From positions 379,501-443,500 of the forward strand of contig JAHRBS010000014.1 of assembly GCA_024305745.1 (NCBI GenBank): DNA of 64,000 nucleotides. Direction: 5' to 3'. The notes under the pieces are model-generated. The model saw nothing but the letters and a program-made list of their open reading frames with translations. It did no database searches and was not told the DNA's origin. Below, in pieces: positions 47,101-58,200 of this stretch (the first letter of the stretch is position 1; the number at the start of each line of letters is the position of its first letter). Origin of the DNA: Polyporus tsugae. Its lineage: Eukaryota > Basidiomycota > Agaricomycetes > Polyporales > Polyporaceae. A program made the translations under genes and the position numbers.

Positions 47101-48570
47101 TAGCATGCAGGGTCTTGTCGACACGGTTCTCTTCCACGTCGATGCCCTCACCGGTGAGGACGCCCGAGGGCAGTCACCTGCTGGCGACCTCCTGCAGGGC
47201 GAAGATGCCATATCGGGTCCTCTGGTCGAAGCCTTCCTGCTCAAGGCAGATGCCGGCCGCACGGTCGTCCTCTTCGACGAGTTCCTCCAGGTCCACCTCT
47301 ACCCGGAGACTAACGAGGCCAAGCAAGCGTTCAAGGACATCGCCACCTCGCTTCGCATCCCGCTGCGGACCGGTTCGCCCGGTCAGCGCCGCCTTGCTGG
47401 ACACCAGGTTCCCTCAGAGCTCGAGTTCACCGGCAGGCACGTCGCATACATGACTTGGTCGCTGCCGTTCCCCGCCTCGCAGGACATCCTCGCGGTCTTC
47501 GCGCGCTCTGCCGATCCCGTTGCCTCGTTGGGGAAGGTACTGGGCAACCGCACGACGCTGTACAAGTACCTGAACCCGAATGTCGTGGGCGTCTTGACGG
47601 GCCCGCCATCGACGGCGCCGCTGAGCGACAAGGCGACGTGCGGGGTGTGTTTGGTCGACGGCGCGAAGGGCACGGTCCTGTATCAAGCTGTGCTGCCGTC
47701 GGTGGGCGGCAGGTGCGATGTCAAGGCAACGCTTGTGGAGAACTGGCTGGTGTATCATTACTATGATACCGAGGTCGGCGTGAACCAGGCGAAGGGTCAC
47801 CGCGTCGTCTCCGTCGAGCTGTACGAGGGGAAGGGCATCGACGATAAGCGCAAGAGGTACGCATGGTCATGTTCCTTCCGTGGACAGTGGGCTGATTGTA
47901 TGTGCAGTTCCGACATGTCCTCGCTGTCAAATGCTACGACGGACGTCAGCGTGTACGAGCAGGCGTTTGTCTTCCCTCGGGGCATTCGCTCGCTCACACC
48001 AACGTCGACGAGCTATGGCATATCCGTCAAGGACATCATCGGTGAGTCCCTGCAAGCCTTTGCATTCCACATTTTGATTGCTCATGCATCCTTCAGTCGC
48101 CAACGAAAACGGCCAGATCCAGTCCTTCCCTCGCCGGCTCCTCGACCCCAGACGGCCGAAAAACAAGCCGACTGCTGAGGAAGCCGAGGAGTGGCTCATC
48201 CAGTACGATGCAGTCCTCCCCGACGACCCCAAGCGGGTCCTCTCGCATCACTACCAGGTACGTCCGTCCTCTCTAGGTGTCGAACGCGCATCCCATTGAC
48301 CACTCCGCTCCCTTTTAATTCCGACCTCAGGTGGCCAAAACGCGGAAGGTCATCACGTCCCCCGCGCTGCTCGAGTCGACGTCGCTCGTGTTCGCGTATG
48401 GGCTGGACATGTTCTTCACGCGCATCGCGCCGTCGAACACGTTCGACGTGCTCAGCGAGAGCTTCAACAAGCCGCAGCTCGTGATCACCATCGCCGGCCT
48501 GGCGCTCGCCATCGTCGTCGTGAAGCCGATCGTCGCGAGGAGGAAACTTCGGGAGCGGTGGTATGACTGA
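44200..48570 (+). CDS. EMC1: ER membrane protein complex subunit 1
   Basis: Twelve exons (44200..44440, 44500..44559, 45308..45566, 45621..46053, 46112..46210, 46260..46364, 46416..46658, 46723..47058, 47111..47856, 47908..48041, 48097..48257, 48331..48570) give 1018 aa. A signal peptide (RHIFLLLWLWTTCAYAL) leads into the lumenal PQQ-like beta-propeller (AWRHIFDDED, VVIALSGPGGAYFRAFDS, LRRIDRHTGEVKWGW, YGKIYGIDSANGEVLWSR). The conserved C-terminal DUF1620 part has VFPRGIRSL, TSYGISVKDII, NENGQIQSFPRRLLDPRRP and PAVLPDDP-like AVLPDDPKRVLSHHY. One membrane span near the end (LVITIAGLALAIVVV) precedes a basic cytosolic tail. EMC inserts tail-anchored and multipass proteins into the ER membrane. 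Intron 2 (748 nt) is very long for this genome. Confidence 0.95.
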
Positions 48571-48698
48571 GGTCTGTCTGCTGGTGTGTCGCGCTTCTTG
48601 TCCGTAGCCGTGTAATCTGCATATTACTATTGCCGTACTTTAGAAGCCGAGTCTGCAATCATTTCCTTTGTCTCAGTCGACAAGATGCTGGAGGAGTC

Positions 48699-48705
48699 TA
48701 TAAAA
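48699..48705 (+). promoter_or_regulatory. TATA box of MYND copy 4
   Basis: TATAAAA about 105 nt upstream of the start codon, in the context GGAGGAGTC-TATAAAA. It resembles the TATA regions of copies 1 and 2 only in part. Confidence 0.5.
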
Positions 48706-48806
48706 TGACGTCAGCCTCTATGGCACAAGGTATACTACACTCTCAGCAGCCCCTAACTTTCCTTCCTCCTTCCAACTGTCGCCGATGCCTAACGTCGTCC
48801 TCGGAG

Positions 48807-49917
48807 ATGGACAATAACAACAGACAACCGGGATACGCCAGCGCCCCACTCTCCTACGACTCGGAATGCGATCAATGCCACAAAACCGACGGGCCGTTGA
48901 AGAGATGCACAGGATGCCATGTCGCAAGCTACTGCAGCAAAGGATGCCAGAAGGCAGCGTGGCCGAGGCACAGGTGAAGTATTTTCATCCTCTGATCAGT
49001 CGGCGTGCGGCGCCGCTCTAGATAAGCTGAAACTTTCGCCAAAGGCTTGTGTGCCGTCCGGGGCTAGACAGGCTGCAAACCACCTCCATCCGGCCCCAGC
49101 AGCTCGGGTACAAGACCACGATCTCCCTCGGGAGCGCGCTCAAGCGGTGGTCGCAGATCCACAAGTACACCCTTCACGGCCATGGCGAACGTCGTCGTCC
49201 ACCACGCCGGCGTGCCGCTGGCGGACGCAGAGACGGGGGGGGGGCCGCGCCGCACGCTGCTCGTCGGGCTGCGGCCGCGGACGTCGCCCAAGGACGAGTT
49301 CGCGCTCGAGTTCGGCGCGGAGATGCTCGAGTTCGGGACGCGCGACGAGCTCGCGTGGGCGCGCGAGACGCAGGTGCAGTCGGACCCGGAGGTGGTCGCA
49401 GCGCGCGAGGAGATCGCGGCGGTGTACTGCGCCATCCACACTGGCACTAAGCTTAGCCCGAGCACCCCGCAGCCGCGCGACGCGCCGGCGTACGTCGGCG
49501 TGCTCCCGGTCACGTTCTGCCTGCTGGGGACGGGGGTCGTCGCGGTGGACGTCTTCCCCGTGTACGTGCGGCGCGAACTGGCGGTCAAAGGACGCGCTGG
49601 CGCAGTTCGTGCCGCTCTGCGTGGATGCGATGAACCTCGGCTTCGTATTCGTTCCCCAGGTGTCCGAGGACCGCGCGCGCAGGGACGTCCTGCCCAAGGT
49701 CATCAAGGTCGTCCGTCGGGCAGGCGGGCGGAAAGGGTGGCAGTGGAAGACTGTCGATGCCGGGGAGGTTTGGCCTGCGCTGTCGAGAGCTTTCGCCAAG
49801 AACCGCAAGTCGGACCTTTCCCCGTTGGAGATATTCAGTGTTTACGACAAGCTGTGGCCGTTCCAGAAGGTGCAGAAAGACCAAGTTTCAGTCCCGGTCC
49901 TCGAGGAGGTAGACTAG
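48807..49917 (+). pseudogene. MYND zinc-finger gene, copy 4, frameshifted
   Basis: Exon 1 is 48807..48973 and exon 2 starts at 49045, with the intron in the same codon as in the other copies. The finger reads CDQC, CTGC, SYCSKGCQKAAW and, spliced, RHRLVC. Exon 2 reads in one frame to about 49175 (WSQIHKYTLH), then a second (MANVVVHHAG to VYVRRELAV; GVLPVTFCLLGTG) and from about 49575 a third (KDALAQFVPLC, MNLGFVFVPQ, FSVYDKLWPFQ). Each shift is one extra base, near 49177 and 49588. Without them the length would be 345 aa, close to its relatives. Stop codons have not built up, so it is either a young pseudogene or an assembly with two indel errors. Confidence 0.8.
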
Positions 49918-50375
49918 CTTGCAATCGCTTCCCGCCAGACCGTGGTGCTTCTCTAGTAACCACCCTATAGCTAGGTCTACCAATCCTGTAGGGGGGGCCC
50001 AATGCTTACAGGGGTCGCTCATAATCTATTCCTGCCCTGATGCCATTTGAGAGAGAGCAGCGATAAGGCGAGGACGTGTAAGTAGTTGCAGCCCGCCGAT
50101 GCGGCCTCCCTGTTACTGTACAATCGCACTGCATTGCTAATTCTTAGTCCATGACAGCGCCCGGGAAGACACCAACTAGGATATAGCCCATAGTCCCAAG
50201 ATAAAATAGATCGGTATAGTATGCCAGACGCACCTCGGCCGTCCGCCGACAGGCCCGCGCCCACCTCCCGCCGTCCTGTCTCCCCCCTCTTATCTCCCAT
50301 CTCCAAGCGTCGCGGCTCGCACCCCGCGCAACCCATACGCAACCTCCTCCCGAAGCCCACCCCAAAACGCAAACC
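49918..50375. other. Convergent spacer
   Basis: Between MYND copy 4 (plus) and the Kre9-like gene (minus). No gene; presumably 3' UTRs. Confidence 0.4.
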
Positions 50376-51165
50376 TTAGAGCACCGCAATCGCGCCGCCC
50401 AACACGCACGCCGCCACGACGCCGGCCAGCGCGCCGAGCTGCGTCCGTGCGTCCTGGACGGCGTGCCACCCGGGTGCGGCGACGCCGTTGGCGGACGCGG
50501 GGAACGTGGTCGCGAAGCCGACAGTGGGGTTGGGCCCGCCCGAGACGGTGACGGTCGCGGCGCTGGCGGCGGGGGTGGGGGCGGAGCCGTTGCCGGTGTC
50601 GGCGATGGCGAAGCGCTGCGAGGCGGCGTACATGACGCCGTGCGTGGAGTTGATGAAGAGGAGGTAGTAGTCGTCGCCGGCGGGGACGTCGCGGAGGAAG
50701 AGGTTGATCGCGCCGGTCGAGGTTGATGCGGGGACTGTTATGGTGTTTGGAGACGGCACAGTGCGTCATGAGGGGAGAGGGAAGGGGAGGCGGACGGGAG
50801 GAGGTTGTGAGTTGGAGAAGAGGCGACATGCCGGGGAGGACGTACCGTCTCGTGCGACGAATATGATGCCGTCCTCGTTCATCCGCGCGAGCTCGACGTC
50901 TACGCTGGTGACGCCATCTAGGAGGCCTTTCGTCCACGTTATTGGGTTCACTGCATCATTGGACCATTGCACGCCGGTGGTGGGAGTGTTGATCACAAAG
51001 TACGCTGTACGCCAGTTCCCAGACGTCAGTCAGTCTACATCCTTCCCGGATGCACCCTCGCCGCTAGAACAGGCCACAGCAAAGTAACTCACAGTTGGCG
51101 ATCGTTGTTGGAAGGTACCACGCGCAGAAGAGGGCGACGAGGCTTCGCGGAATGTATGATAACAT
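50376..51165 (-). CDS. Secreted Kre9/Knh1-like GPI-type protein
   Basis: Three exons (51165..51093, 51004..50846, 50734..50376) give 196 aa. A signal peptide (MLSYIPRSLVALFCAWYL) is followed by a Kre9/Knh1-type domain (INTPTTGVQWSNDAVNPITW, VDVELARMNED, INLFLRDVPAGDDYYLLFIN), a Ser/Thr/Pro/Ala-rich stalk, and a hydrophobic end (LGALAGVVAACVLGGAIAVL) with no charged tail, as in GPI-anchored proteins. Such proteins are common on basidiomycete cell surfaces. The exact function is not known; a wall role is inference from Kre9. Confidence 0.85.
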
Positions 51166-51522
51166 GTCGATTAAGCTTGTGAGAGTGTAGGTACAACGTG
51201 GAGCTCGTCACTGTCACTGTCGTAGATGAGTAGTGTGCTCGAAGTAGAGAAAGGCGAGATAGGTGCGAGAGTAGAGGGGAGAAAGAGCGGGAGGGATTAT
51301 GGGGGACGTCGACGGCGGCGAGAGCGGGACGCCTGCTGCCTTTGATTCTACCGCCACTCGGAGCTTTGGTCGTATTTGGCTTTGGTGGCAGATCAGTCGG
51401 AGCGCTGAGAGTCAGGGCAGCTTGCAATTGGCCGCCGCCTGCCAGTGGGGGCCGCTAGTAGCAACATTAATATTTCTGGACGAACATTATACCACTTTCT
51501 TTAGGGACAACCGGCCGTCAGC

Positions 51523-52169
51523 ATGTCTCCCGATGTAAGATGCGTGGCGGCTATGATCCCCTATCTCCTACCACCCGGGGCCTACTACGACAACCTCGCT
51601 GGGTTCGACCAGCAAGCGACTCCGACTCGCCGAATCGCAGTTGTGGACTATTGGGGCAAACTGCGCATATGGGATGTCCGAACTGGCACTACAGGGACGC
51701 TGCTCCTCGACGTTGACCTGCGTACTGCTTGCAGTGCAGCCGTGCGGCCGCGGGACATCGCATTCACTGCAGACGGTCAGCATTTGTTAGCGATCCGGGA
51801 GACGAATGTCACGGGTGAAGTCTGGGATGCGACCACTGGGGACTTCTTTAACTGGATAGTTTTCAAGGAGGTGAAGGTGAATAGCAAGCCCTGGCACCCC
51901 GAGCTCATGGCACTGAGATTGTATGTACTTATCATCATCCACACTGCTTCCCGGCGATTGTGATCAGCGTAGCTTGTCGACAACGCCCAAAATTGAACTC
52001 CACAATAATAATCTGCTTCCCGATCGGTGTGTGCGCGTGCGTCGAAAACGATACGGGCGAAGCCCACAATATGATAGACAGTATGACAACTTTAGATGCA
52101 TCTATCTATAGGCAAGAGACTGGAGGACGAGCTCATCTAAACATCCGCTACGAAAGCCGGCGATTCTGA
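51523..52169 (+). CDS. Small WD-like hypothetical protein
   Basis: Exons 51523..51920 and 51968..52169 join in phase to 199 aa. The first exon has WD-repeat-like strands: RRIAVVDYWGKLRIWDVRTG and DIAFTADGQHLLAI, then EVWDATTGDF. The second exon has no motif. Only about two blades are present, so it cannot form a propeller alone. It may be a remnant of a larger WD40 gene. The 47-nt intron has proper borders, but expression is uncertain. Confidence 0.4.
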
Positions 52170-52212
52170 TTGGATCTAATGGCAAGCAATCCATCAGCAT
52201 TGCGTATAAGGG

Positions 52213-54753
52213 TTAAACATAGCTCGGATTGAGACCTACCCAGGGCTCGTCGCGCCCAATGACATACTTCTGCGGCGGACGCTCCCAGCATGCCACACTG
52301 TCAATCTCCTGTTGACTATGTAGCGGGATGAGGATACCGAGCTCGTAGTTCGTGATCTGACGGCGGGGCACAGGGGCGCAAGGTCACAGGAGTCAACAGT
52401 GGCCCATCGTTCACAGCGAGAGACGTGCACTTACATTCAGCGTCGGATTGAACGCAGATCCAGACAGAGTGCCCCAGGCGGACGGCGTGAAGTTGTGCGA
52501 GCCGACGTACACCCACCCTGCGAGTGGCTGCCCGCCGGCACCTGCGCTTCCAGCGTTCTCCGCTTCGTCCTCGCTGTCCGTCAACGTCTGCTGCCTCCGT
52601 CTGGCAGACCCGCTCGGCTTGTCGCGGAACGTCCCGAGGACCATCTGGGGCCGTCAGCACTGACAGACGGCATTCAGCGAGCACATCAAGACATACCTTG
52701 GAGTGCATCAGCACACGTCCGCGTTTGCTCTTCGTCTGGTGGAACAGCTCGCGCGGGAAGTTCTTCGCCTCCCACTGTTTCCGCCTGCAGAACATCGTCC
52801 CACCGCCCTGTCGGAGATCACGGCCAACTCGCACGTCAGACGCTACATCATTCTGCAATCGATATTTGCGGGGGCGCACGCACCTGTTCCCCCAACACGC
52901 TCTCCCGCACGTACTGCGCCGTCGGGAACAATATCTTGATTGGCGGGAACGGCAGCTTCGACCGCCTCGACTTCGGCCCGTCCAGCCAGGTCTGCGCGGA
53001 CTCGCCCCGCGCCGAGCAGTAGAACTCGTTCAGCCAGGCTGTACCGTACGCCCCGATCGAGGAACCCTGGCACTCTAGCACTAGCTCCTTGTCCTTCGCC
53101 GTCGCTGCGCCTATGTCCTTGAGCGACTTCATGAGGCACGTGTGGCCGGTCAAGATGACCTTTGGCCAGCCCTCGTGCTTGCCTGCGATGGACGGGATGA
53201 GACGCGCCTTGACGCGTGAAAAGTCCCATTGGGTACGGAGATCTTCGAGGCGCTGGAGCGGTAGGTTCGGGTGCTACCAATGTGCATCAATGGTGAGCGG
53301 CGGATGGTCTACGATGTCGGGGAAGGGAGAGGACGCACCTCATTCTTGAGGAAGTTGACGAGGGCGGGGGCGACGTTGACCCCGTGGAGAACGCGGACCA
53401 TCGCGGAAGCGAAGTCTTCCACCTTTGGGTCCGCTGCAACCGGCGATGGGCGTTTTGGGACGTCTTGCACCCACACCGTCTTGACGACAGGGGCGACGTC
53501 AGATGGAACTCGCCACAAGCGCGCAGGAATGTGTACGTACATTCTCGATGTCGCGCCAATCGTATTTGACTAGATTTGCCGTAGAAACCACAACACGTAG
53601 CCGTCCTGTGCGGAAGAAGACCTACAACAGCATCAGGACTCATCTCATTGAGGACGTGTATGTCCTACTCACCAACATGAACTATGTTGCGATTGTGCGG
53701 GTTAGCGACGCCTCCGTACCGGTGGTGGTACTCACTTTCATATGCATGCATCCGAAGCCGCCGCGGAGGAATGGCGTCGTCCGAATCCAATTCGGTAAGA
53801 CCGTCTTGATGGACGGCTCGCCTGATCGCAGGGGTGGAGTCAGTTAGAGATATATACGGCAACTACACCGCCGAGATCTACCTGTTAGACTGTGGTCGAC
53901 GGCGATGACGGGTGTCTTGCGATCCATGAGTTCGTACACGAAGCGATAATCCCAGCAATAGGCCGAGATGATTGCAAACTCGATATCTTCTTTCTACATA
54001 GGCACCACACACTTGTTAGCTGCCACAATCCAAACGGATCCACCCTTGTGGTGGTAGCTGACCGGGGAAAGTATTTCGGTAAGCCGGAACAAAGGTCGGC
54101 TGTCCTTCGCGGGAATGACGCGACTGTTGGCCGTCTGCCGCAGCTCGCCATCCCAGAAGATCTCCTGAGCTTGACTACTTGCTGCTGCGCTACTTGTGCT
54201 CCTGCTCGATGTAGCGGTAACGGTGCTGCTAGATGAGGTAGAAGGATACGTGTTGGCACAACGTGCCCCTGAGGAAGAAAAGGACGTGTGCTGCCTTTTC
54301 GCACCGCGAGCATGTTCCTCCTCGTTGTCGGAGTCGTCGTCGAGGACGACCGTGTTGACTTGCTGATGGAGGTCCGGCCGACGTCTCTTGAGACGTTCCA
54401 GACGTTCTTTCTCCATCTGTGCTCTCTCGGACACGAATGAAGAAGTGGCTTGGGGTTGCGGGGCTGACGTAGGCGCGGAAGAGGCGGCTGTGTGGGTATT
54501 GCTGGTTTTCGCTTCCGCCTGTTGTTCGGACTCTTTGATCGCGCGTAGTATGTCGGCCTGGAATTGAGCTTCGTCGTCGTCATCGTCATCGACTTCGATA
54601 ACCTCAGTAGGTCGGGAAGGCGCTTGACTGGACTCGAACTCTCGCTTGCTGCGTTCTAGTGCTCTGGGGTTGGAAAGTCAGTTGCAAAACAATCCAGAGC
54701 GATAGCTCATTGAGCCTTGACCTCCTGAGTTCTGCATCATCGTCGTAGTCCAT
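52213..54753 (-). CDS. TDP1: Tyrosyl-DNA phosphodiesterase 1 with UIM motifs
   Basis: A multi-exon gene from ATG 54753 to TAA 52213. The N-terminus has two ubiquitin-interacting-like motifs: AELRRALERSKRE (rebuilt over the first intron) and ADILRAIKESEQQ, separated by an acidic stretch; a Lys/Arg-rich and Ser-rich linker follows. The phospholipase-D-type core has FAIISAYCWDYRFVYEL, the first catalytic set GCMHMK with STANLVKYDW, and the second set VLMHSK with YVGSHNFTPSAWG. So both HxK...N motifs of Tdp1 are present. The enzyme removes stalled topoisomerase I and other 3' adducts from DNA ends, in the nucleus. The C-terminus ends RDEPWVGLNPSYV. The UIMs suggest recruitment to ubiquitylated proteins; this is inference. 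Confidence 0.9.
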
Positions 54754-55248
54754 TTATTTTAAACTATCCTGCGCCTGAAGCGGTGGGGCTGGTGAGGTTT
54801 CGGTCGACGGAGATGACGGTGGTGGTCGAGGATGCAACCCACTGTGAACGACGCGGCAAACACGCGACGCGTTGAGTGTCACGTGAATACCACGGGCATC
54901 GCCGTCCTCTCGGGCAATGCCGGGCCTGCCCCTCCGAACGAAAACTTGAACCTCCACTTGTTGTCCGACCCAAGTTCAAACTACACCGGCACATCTTGCT
55001 AGTGGATGATTAATATTGAGGTACTGCGGGGGATGATGATAAGAAAGGAGAGAACTAATCGTAGCTGTTGCAGGGTTTGTCAAGATAGTAGGTGTTTGAC
55101 TCGGAAAGTACTCGCAATTGCCGTCTATTATGGAAAATTACACACAGTGACTCACTGATATCTATGTACTTCTATAGTGTCTATGCGCGAAACCCGCGGG
55201 CGAGGCGAGGATCCTGTTCTAAGGCCCTGGGCCACCACTCCCTCAGAC
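54754..55248. other. Spacer upstream of TDP1
   Basis: Holds the TDP1 promoter and the 3' end of the NRPS-like transcription unit. No gene supported. Confidence 0.4.
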
Positions 55249-58200
55249 TCAGATGTCGAGATGCCCAACCTGCTCCCAGAACCGCACGTAGTTCAGCGCA
55301 TCCTCGCGGCCAATCGGACGCACGTCCGCGAGCGTTTTCGACGCCTTGACGGCCTTGTCCGTGCTCAAAGCGACCGCAGCGCCACCCATGCCCTCGCTCT
55401 TGAAGAAGCCGATGAGGTTGTGCGCCGCGTCATGCTTCTGGACCCCAGGAAGCGCGCTCGCCGCCCGCGCGGACTCCTCGAGGCGCGCCACCCATTCGTC
55501 ATACGGCACCGCGGGCACACCGAGGTACTCCCCGATGGGGAGGAAGACGGTGTTCCATGGGACCGGCCGCGGAGAGACGACGTGCAGGGCCCGCTCGTTG
55601 CTGTCGACCATCTCCTGCAGCGCGGCCGCGACGACGTCCACAGCGACCCATGACATGTCCTAAGGGTGCAAGTCAGCAAAGGTCCACAGTCAAAAATCGG
55701 ACGCTCCGTGCTGACCTCGTCTTTGGAAGGGATGCATCCCAGACGCTTGCTCGCGCGAGCGATGGCGGCGACCCACTCGGTCGTGTTCCACCCGCCCGTC
55801 TTCTGGTCGCCACTGACCTGGCCGACGCGGGCCGCGGTCGTGCGGAGGCCCGTCTTCTCCGCCGCGCGCCGGAAGAGCTGCTCGGTGACCCACTTGCTCT
55901 CGCTGTAGCCAGCGCCGTGGGCAATCTCGGGACCGTATTCGATAGTCTCGATAGCGGGCGTTGATCCAGGATAATCTGATGGTCAAGCTATGAGGATACT
56001 GTTATAGTCAACAGGATGGGAGGACTTACTCCGGAGGGAGGAAATCGAGCTGACAAAGACGGCGCGAGGACCGCCAGGCTGCGCCGAGTTGAGCGCGAGG
56101 TCGAGCAAGTTCCGAGCTCCGGAGATGAGGGGCTCAAACGACAGGAGCGTGACGTTGAAGTCCACCCGCCAGGCTATGAACATGCTCGTCAGGGATGGTC
56201 ACACGCTTCGTAGCCAGGTTAGAGCTCACCGTTGTGAATGATCTGCGTGACGCTGGTCCTCATCTGTTTGATAAAAATACGGTCAGGCCCGGCGACGTCC
56301 AACGCAATACCAACGAACTTCTTACCTCGTTGTACAATGCCCGGCTCAAGCCAAACTCGGGCTTCGCGAGGTCAACAGCATGGAACGACACCCTCCCACC
56401 GGAGAGCAGTGACTCGTCCAGGCTCCATTGCTTGAACGCCTCTCGCGACCGCTTCTCGAGGGCTTCCACGGACCCCGAAGGCTCACGGTTCAGAGCGTAC
56501 ACCCGAACGACTTTAGGTCGCTCCAAAAGCTGCGCGAGGAGATGGCATCCGAGGCGGCCAGTCGTGCCCGTGACGAGCACGACCTCGGCAGCACCGTTCG
56601 CATGCCCATTCGCGTATCCGTTGGCGGCCTTCTCCGGGAAGCGACGGTCGAGACCGGCGCTGTACTTGTCGAGCAGCGCGACCATGCGCCGAATGGCAGC
56701 GGCGCGCTCCGCGTCCTTGTCGACGGTCTTGCCGGCAAAGAGGCTGGAGAGGAACACGGCGAGCGCGGATATGCTTGGGTGGGCGTAGACGAAGTTGGGC
56801 GGGATGTCGTGGGTGTCCACGCTCGATGACGAGCGTAGCGCGTGGATGATTGTGTTGCGGATCCAGGTCGCCTGGAGACTGTCGCACCCTTGCAGGAAGA
56901 GGTCGTCGTCGCCCTTGAGGGCGTCGTTCTTCGTCACCTGCTTCACGACGTCCTCCACGAATTGGCGGACCGACGCCGGGGTCCAGTCACGCGGGGGAGG
57001 GAGGTCGACCTGGGACGACTCCTCAACGCGCTTGTACAGCGCGTCGATCTCCTCCGTGTAGGCTTTGATGCAGACCTGCCTGCGAGGGGTGCCCTTCGCC
57101 GTGTACTCGAGCGGCTTGCTCGGGTTCGTCACCATGATCGTCTGCAGGGAAAATGCTGAGCATTCGCATTCGGTGCCAAACTGTCATTCTCTCGCGCGCT
57201 ACGCACCTCCTTAAACAGGCGAGAATGAGATGGCGCATAGGCGTTCAGCTTCTCGATGGACGGCCTGCGATACTCTTGGTCAATCACATCCAAAGACAAT
57301 TGGAGAGACGAAGAACGAACCAGATCTTGTTCCTGTACTCCTCCAACTTGACCTCGTCGCAGGGATCGAAACCCTCTGTGGGCTGGATGAGGATGCCGTT
57401 CTGGAAGCGGCCGCGTCCGAACATCAAGCACGCAAGAACCTGAGGGTCTTGAAGCAATATTGCCTCTGTGTATTTCATATCCTGTCAGCCTTGATCCGTT
57501 AACGTTCCAAGAAAGAACACTAACCTAGTGGAGCAGGGTTGGTCTGGGGCAACGAAACGTCAATTACTGGCCGCTGTTCCGAACGACGGAAGAAATGGTT
57601 TACGGACCTTCTCACCAGTGGAAAGCATGAGTTGGTCGTCGGCACGGCCGAATACCCTGAATAGGTGGGGTTTTGTCGGGTGCTGCTCAACCAGGTCGCT
57701 CGTCGAATACGCCGGGCGGCCATCGATCACGGAATTGAACACATTTGGCGTGAAGGTCGCCGAGTCCTGGGGAAAAAAAGCGCGCGTGTGAGGAAGTGCG
57801 CTCGAGTTCGCCACCCTTAGCTCAGCGCAGGACACTCACGAACACAACAGGCTCGAAGATGCCAGGCTGCCCCCCCTGGGGGATCAGACGGATGTCGACG
57901 TGCGGCGAGATCTCGAAATAGTCCCACTGCGACTTGTCCATCGTCTTCGGGTTCGGAATGAGACGAACCACAGCGCCGATCTCCGTGCTAGGATTGTTGA
58001 TGGCATGAGCGACGGATCGTAAAACATTGGAGGACACACTCACGTGCCGTAGAACGGTATGAGCGCAATGCCCTCCGCCGCAAGCCGGTCCCCGATTTGC
58101 TTGTTCATCGGTGCGCCGGCGTAGATCTATCGACAGTGGAGATATTAGCTCCATCACGAACGCGCGAAAGGATGGTTTTGTACCATCGCGCGGAGCGTCT

